From: an uncultured Eubacteriales bacterium
GTDB lineage: Bacteria > Bacillota > Clostridia > Oscillospirales > Oscillospiraceae
Reading direction: 5' to 3'
NCBI GenBank assembly: GCA_900552015.1
Contig: URXY01000049.1
Span: forward strand, 1 to 15,051
DNA: 15,051 bases
In this document: positions 14,289 to 15,051 of the stretch, piece by piece
Numbering within the stretch: the first letter of the stretch is position 1
Layout: every line of letters begins with the position of its first letter
Translations under genes and position numbers: made by a program
Notes under the pieces: generated by a model
What the model was told of the DNA's origin: nothing
What the model saw: the letters and a program-made list of their open reading frames with translations, nothing else
The model's database searches: none

Positions 14289-15026
14289 ATGACAGGATCG
14301 AACGGCCGCGGAAAGCGGCATTCCTTCGGCGGGACGGGCTTATACATAGCCCTGTTCCTCGGTGTGACGGCGCTGGCCGTTGCGGGCTATTGGACACTGC
14401 TGCCGAAAAATACGGCGGATAAGGACGCGGAGAACGTTTCATCCCGGGTGGAGCTTCCCGTGCAGGAGGAGCCGGTGCAGATGCCGGAGGCGGACTTCAG
14501 CGAGGACGATCTCATCCCGCCCGAGCCGAAGGAGGACCTCACCGTGATGGACGAGGCGACAGGCGTGGAGGATACCATCCCTGCCATGGAGAGCACGGTG
14601 GATGTGACGCCCGAGGCGCCGCGGCTCGTCGTCTCGCCGCTCGTGGGCGAGGAGGTCGCGGCCTTCTCGGTCGATGAGCTCAAATACAACGAGACGCTTG
14701 GCGACTGGCGCACGCATGACGGTATCGATATCGCTGCCGAGGTCGGCACACAGGTGCTCGCCGCGTGCAGCGGCACGGTGACGCAGGTCATCGATGACGA
14801 CCTCATGGGCACGAGCGTGACCATCGCGCACGACGGCGGCTATGAGACCGTCTACTCGAACCTTCAGAGCGTCCCGACCGTGAGTGAGGGTCAGGAGGTT
14901 TCCGCGGGCGAGGTCATCGGCTCGGTGGGCTGTACGTCCATCGCCGAGTTTGCCGTCCCTGCGCATCTGCACTTTGCGGTCACCAAAGACGGGGTGCCGT
15001 GCGACCCGAAGGAATTTCTAAATTAA
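14289..15026 (+). CDS. Membrane-anchored M23 (LytM-type) peptidase, SpoIIQ-like
   Basis: A 245-residue protein with a short basic cytoplasmic start, one membrane segment (about 16-37), an acidic and proline-rich linker (about 45-112), and an extracellular M23 domain (about 115-245). The zinc ligands look intact: His143 and Asp147 in HDGID and His228 in PAHLHF, with His226 as the assisting histidine. The domain should therefore be able to cut cell-wall peptide cross-links. Size and architecture match clostridial SpoIIQ, which bridges mother cell and forespore during engulfment, but other anchored M23 proteins look alike, so no symbol is given. The ATG at 14289 has AAAGGA about 6 nt upstream. 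An in-frame GTG at 14238 has no clear ribosome site. The gene lies alone after a terminator. No sure promoter was found in the 60 bp before it. Confidence 0.88.
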   Translation: MTGSNGRGKRHSFGGTGLYIALFLGVTALAVAGYWTLLPKNTADKDAENVSSRVELPVQEEPVQMPEADFSEDDLIPPEPKEDLTVMDEATGVEDTIPAMESTVDVTPEAPRLVVSPLVGEEVAAFSVDELKYNETLGDWRTHDGIDIAAEVGTQVLAACSGTVTQVIDDDLMGTSVTIAHDGGYETVYSNLQSVPTVSEGQEVSAGEVIGSVGCTSIAEFAVPAHLHFAVTKDGVPCDPKEFLN

Positions 15027-15051
15027 AAATAGAGGCCGCTCAGCCATAGCT

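Overview
This is a chromosomal window of housekeeping genes from a GC-rich, low-oxygen Firmicute. It most likely belongs to the class Clostridia, near Oscillospiraceae/Ruminococcaceae. The evidence is the gene order glmU-prs-pth-mfd-foldase, the strong Shine-Dalgarno sequences, an acetyl-CoA acetyltransferase of the butyrate/acetoacetyl-CoA type with a Rex-like operator, a cofactor-independent phosphoglycerate mutase, and a SpoIIQ-like M23 protein. The taxonomic placement is inference. No phage, transposase, CRISPR, tRNA or rRNA was seen.

Layout. Positions 1-1424 hold a thiolase gene on the minus strand, with its own terminator, promoter and an 18-bp near-perfect Rex-type operator. Positions 1581-2024 are non-coding and carry a multi-hairpin repeat (1842-1964). 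Its relative opens the window (1-104). Positions 2025-9739 hold a minus-strand cluster transcribed from right to left: a GlmU-like protein, prs, pth, mfd and a parvulin-type foldase. mfd and the foldase overlap by 7 bp. mfd has an extra promoter in front of it, and two hairpins separate prs from pth. At 9740-9958 two divergent promoters lie back to back. To the right, on the plus strand, are trmL and the glycolytic run pgk-tpiA-gpmI, closed by a strong terminator at 14191-14229. An anchored M23 peptidase (14289-15026) follows.

How the genes work together. The minus cluster supplies cell-wall precursor acetylation (GlmU acetyltransferase half), PRPP, peptidyl-tRNA rescue, transcription-coupled repair and extracytoplasmic folding. 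The plus cluster modifies tRNA wobble bases and runs lower glycolysis from triose phosphate to 2-phosphoglycerate. The thiolase condenses acetyl-CoA, the fermentative sink for the carbon that glycolysis delivers, and appears to be under redox control.

Most notable points: the GlmU-like protein has a fully conserved acetyltransferase half, but its uridyltransferase half is about 78 residues short and has lost its signature residues. Other points are a Rex-like site upstream of the thiolase, a repeated multi-hairpin intergenic element, lineage-type insertions in thiolase and Pgk, a plus-strand terminator lying antisense to pth, and a palindrome filling the trmL promoter spacer. No clearly new multi-gene system was found.
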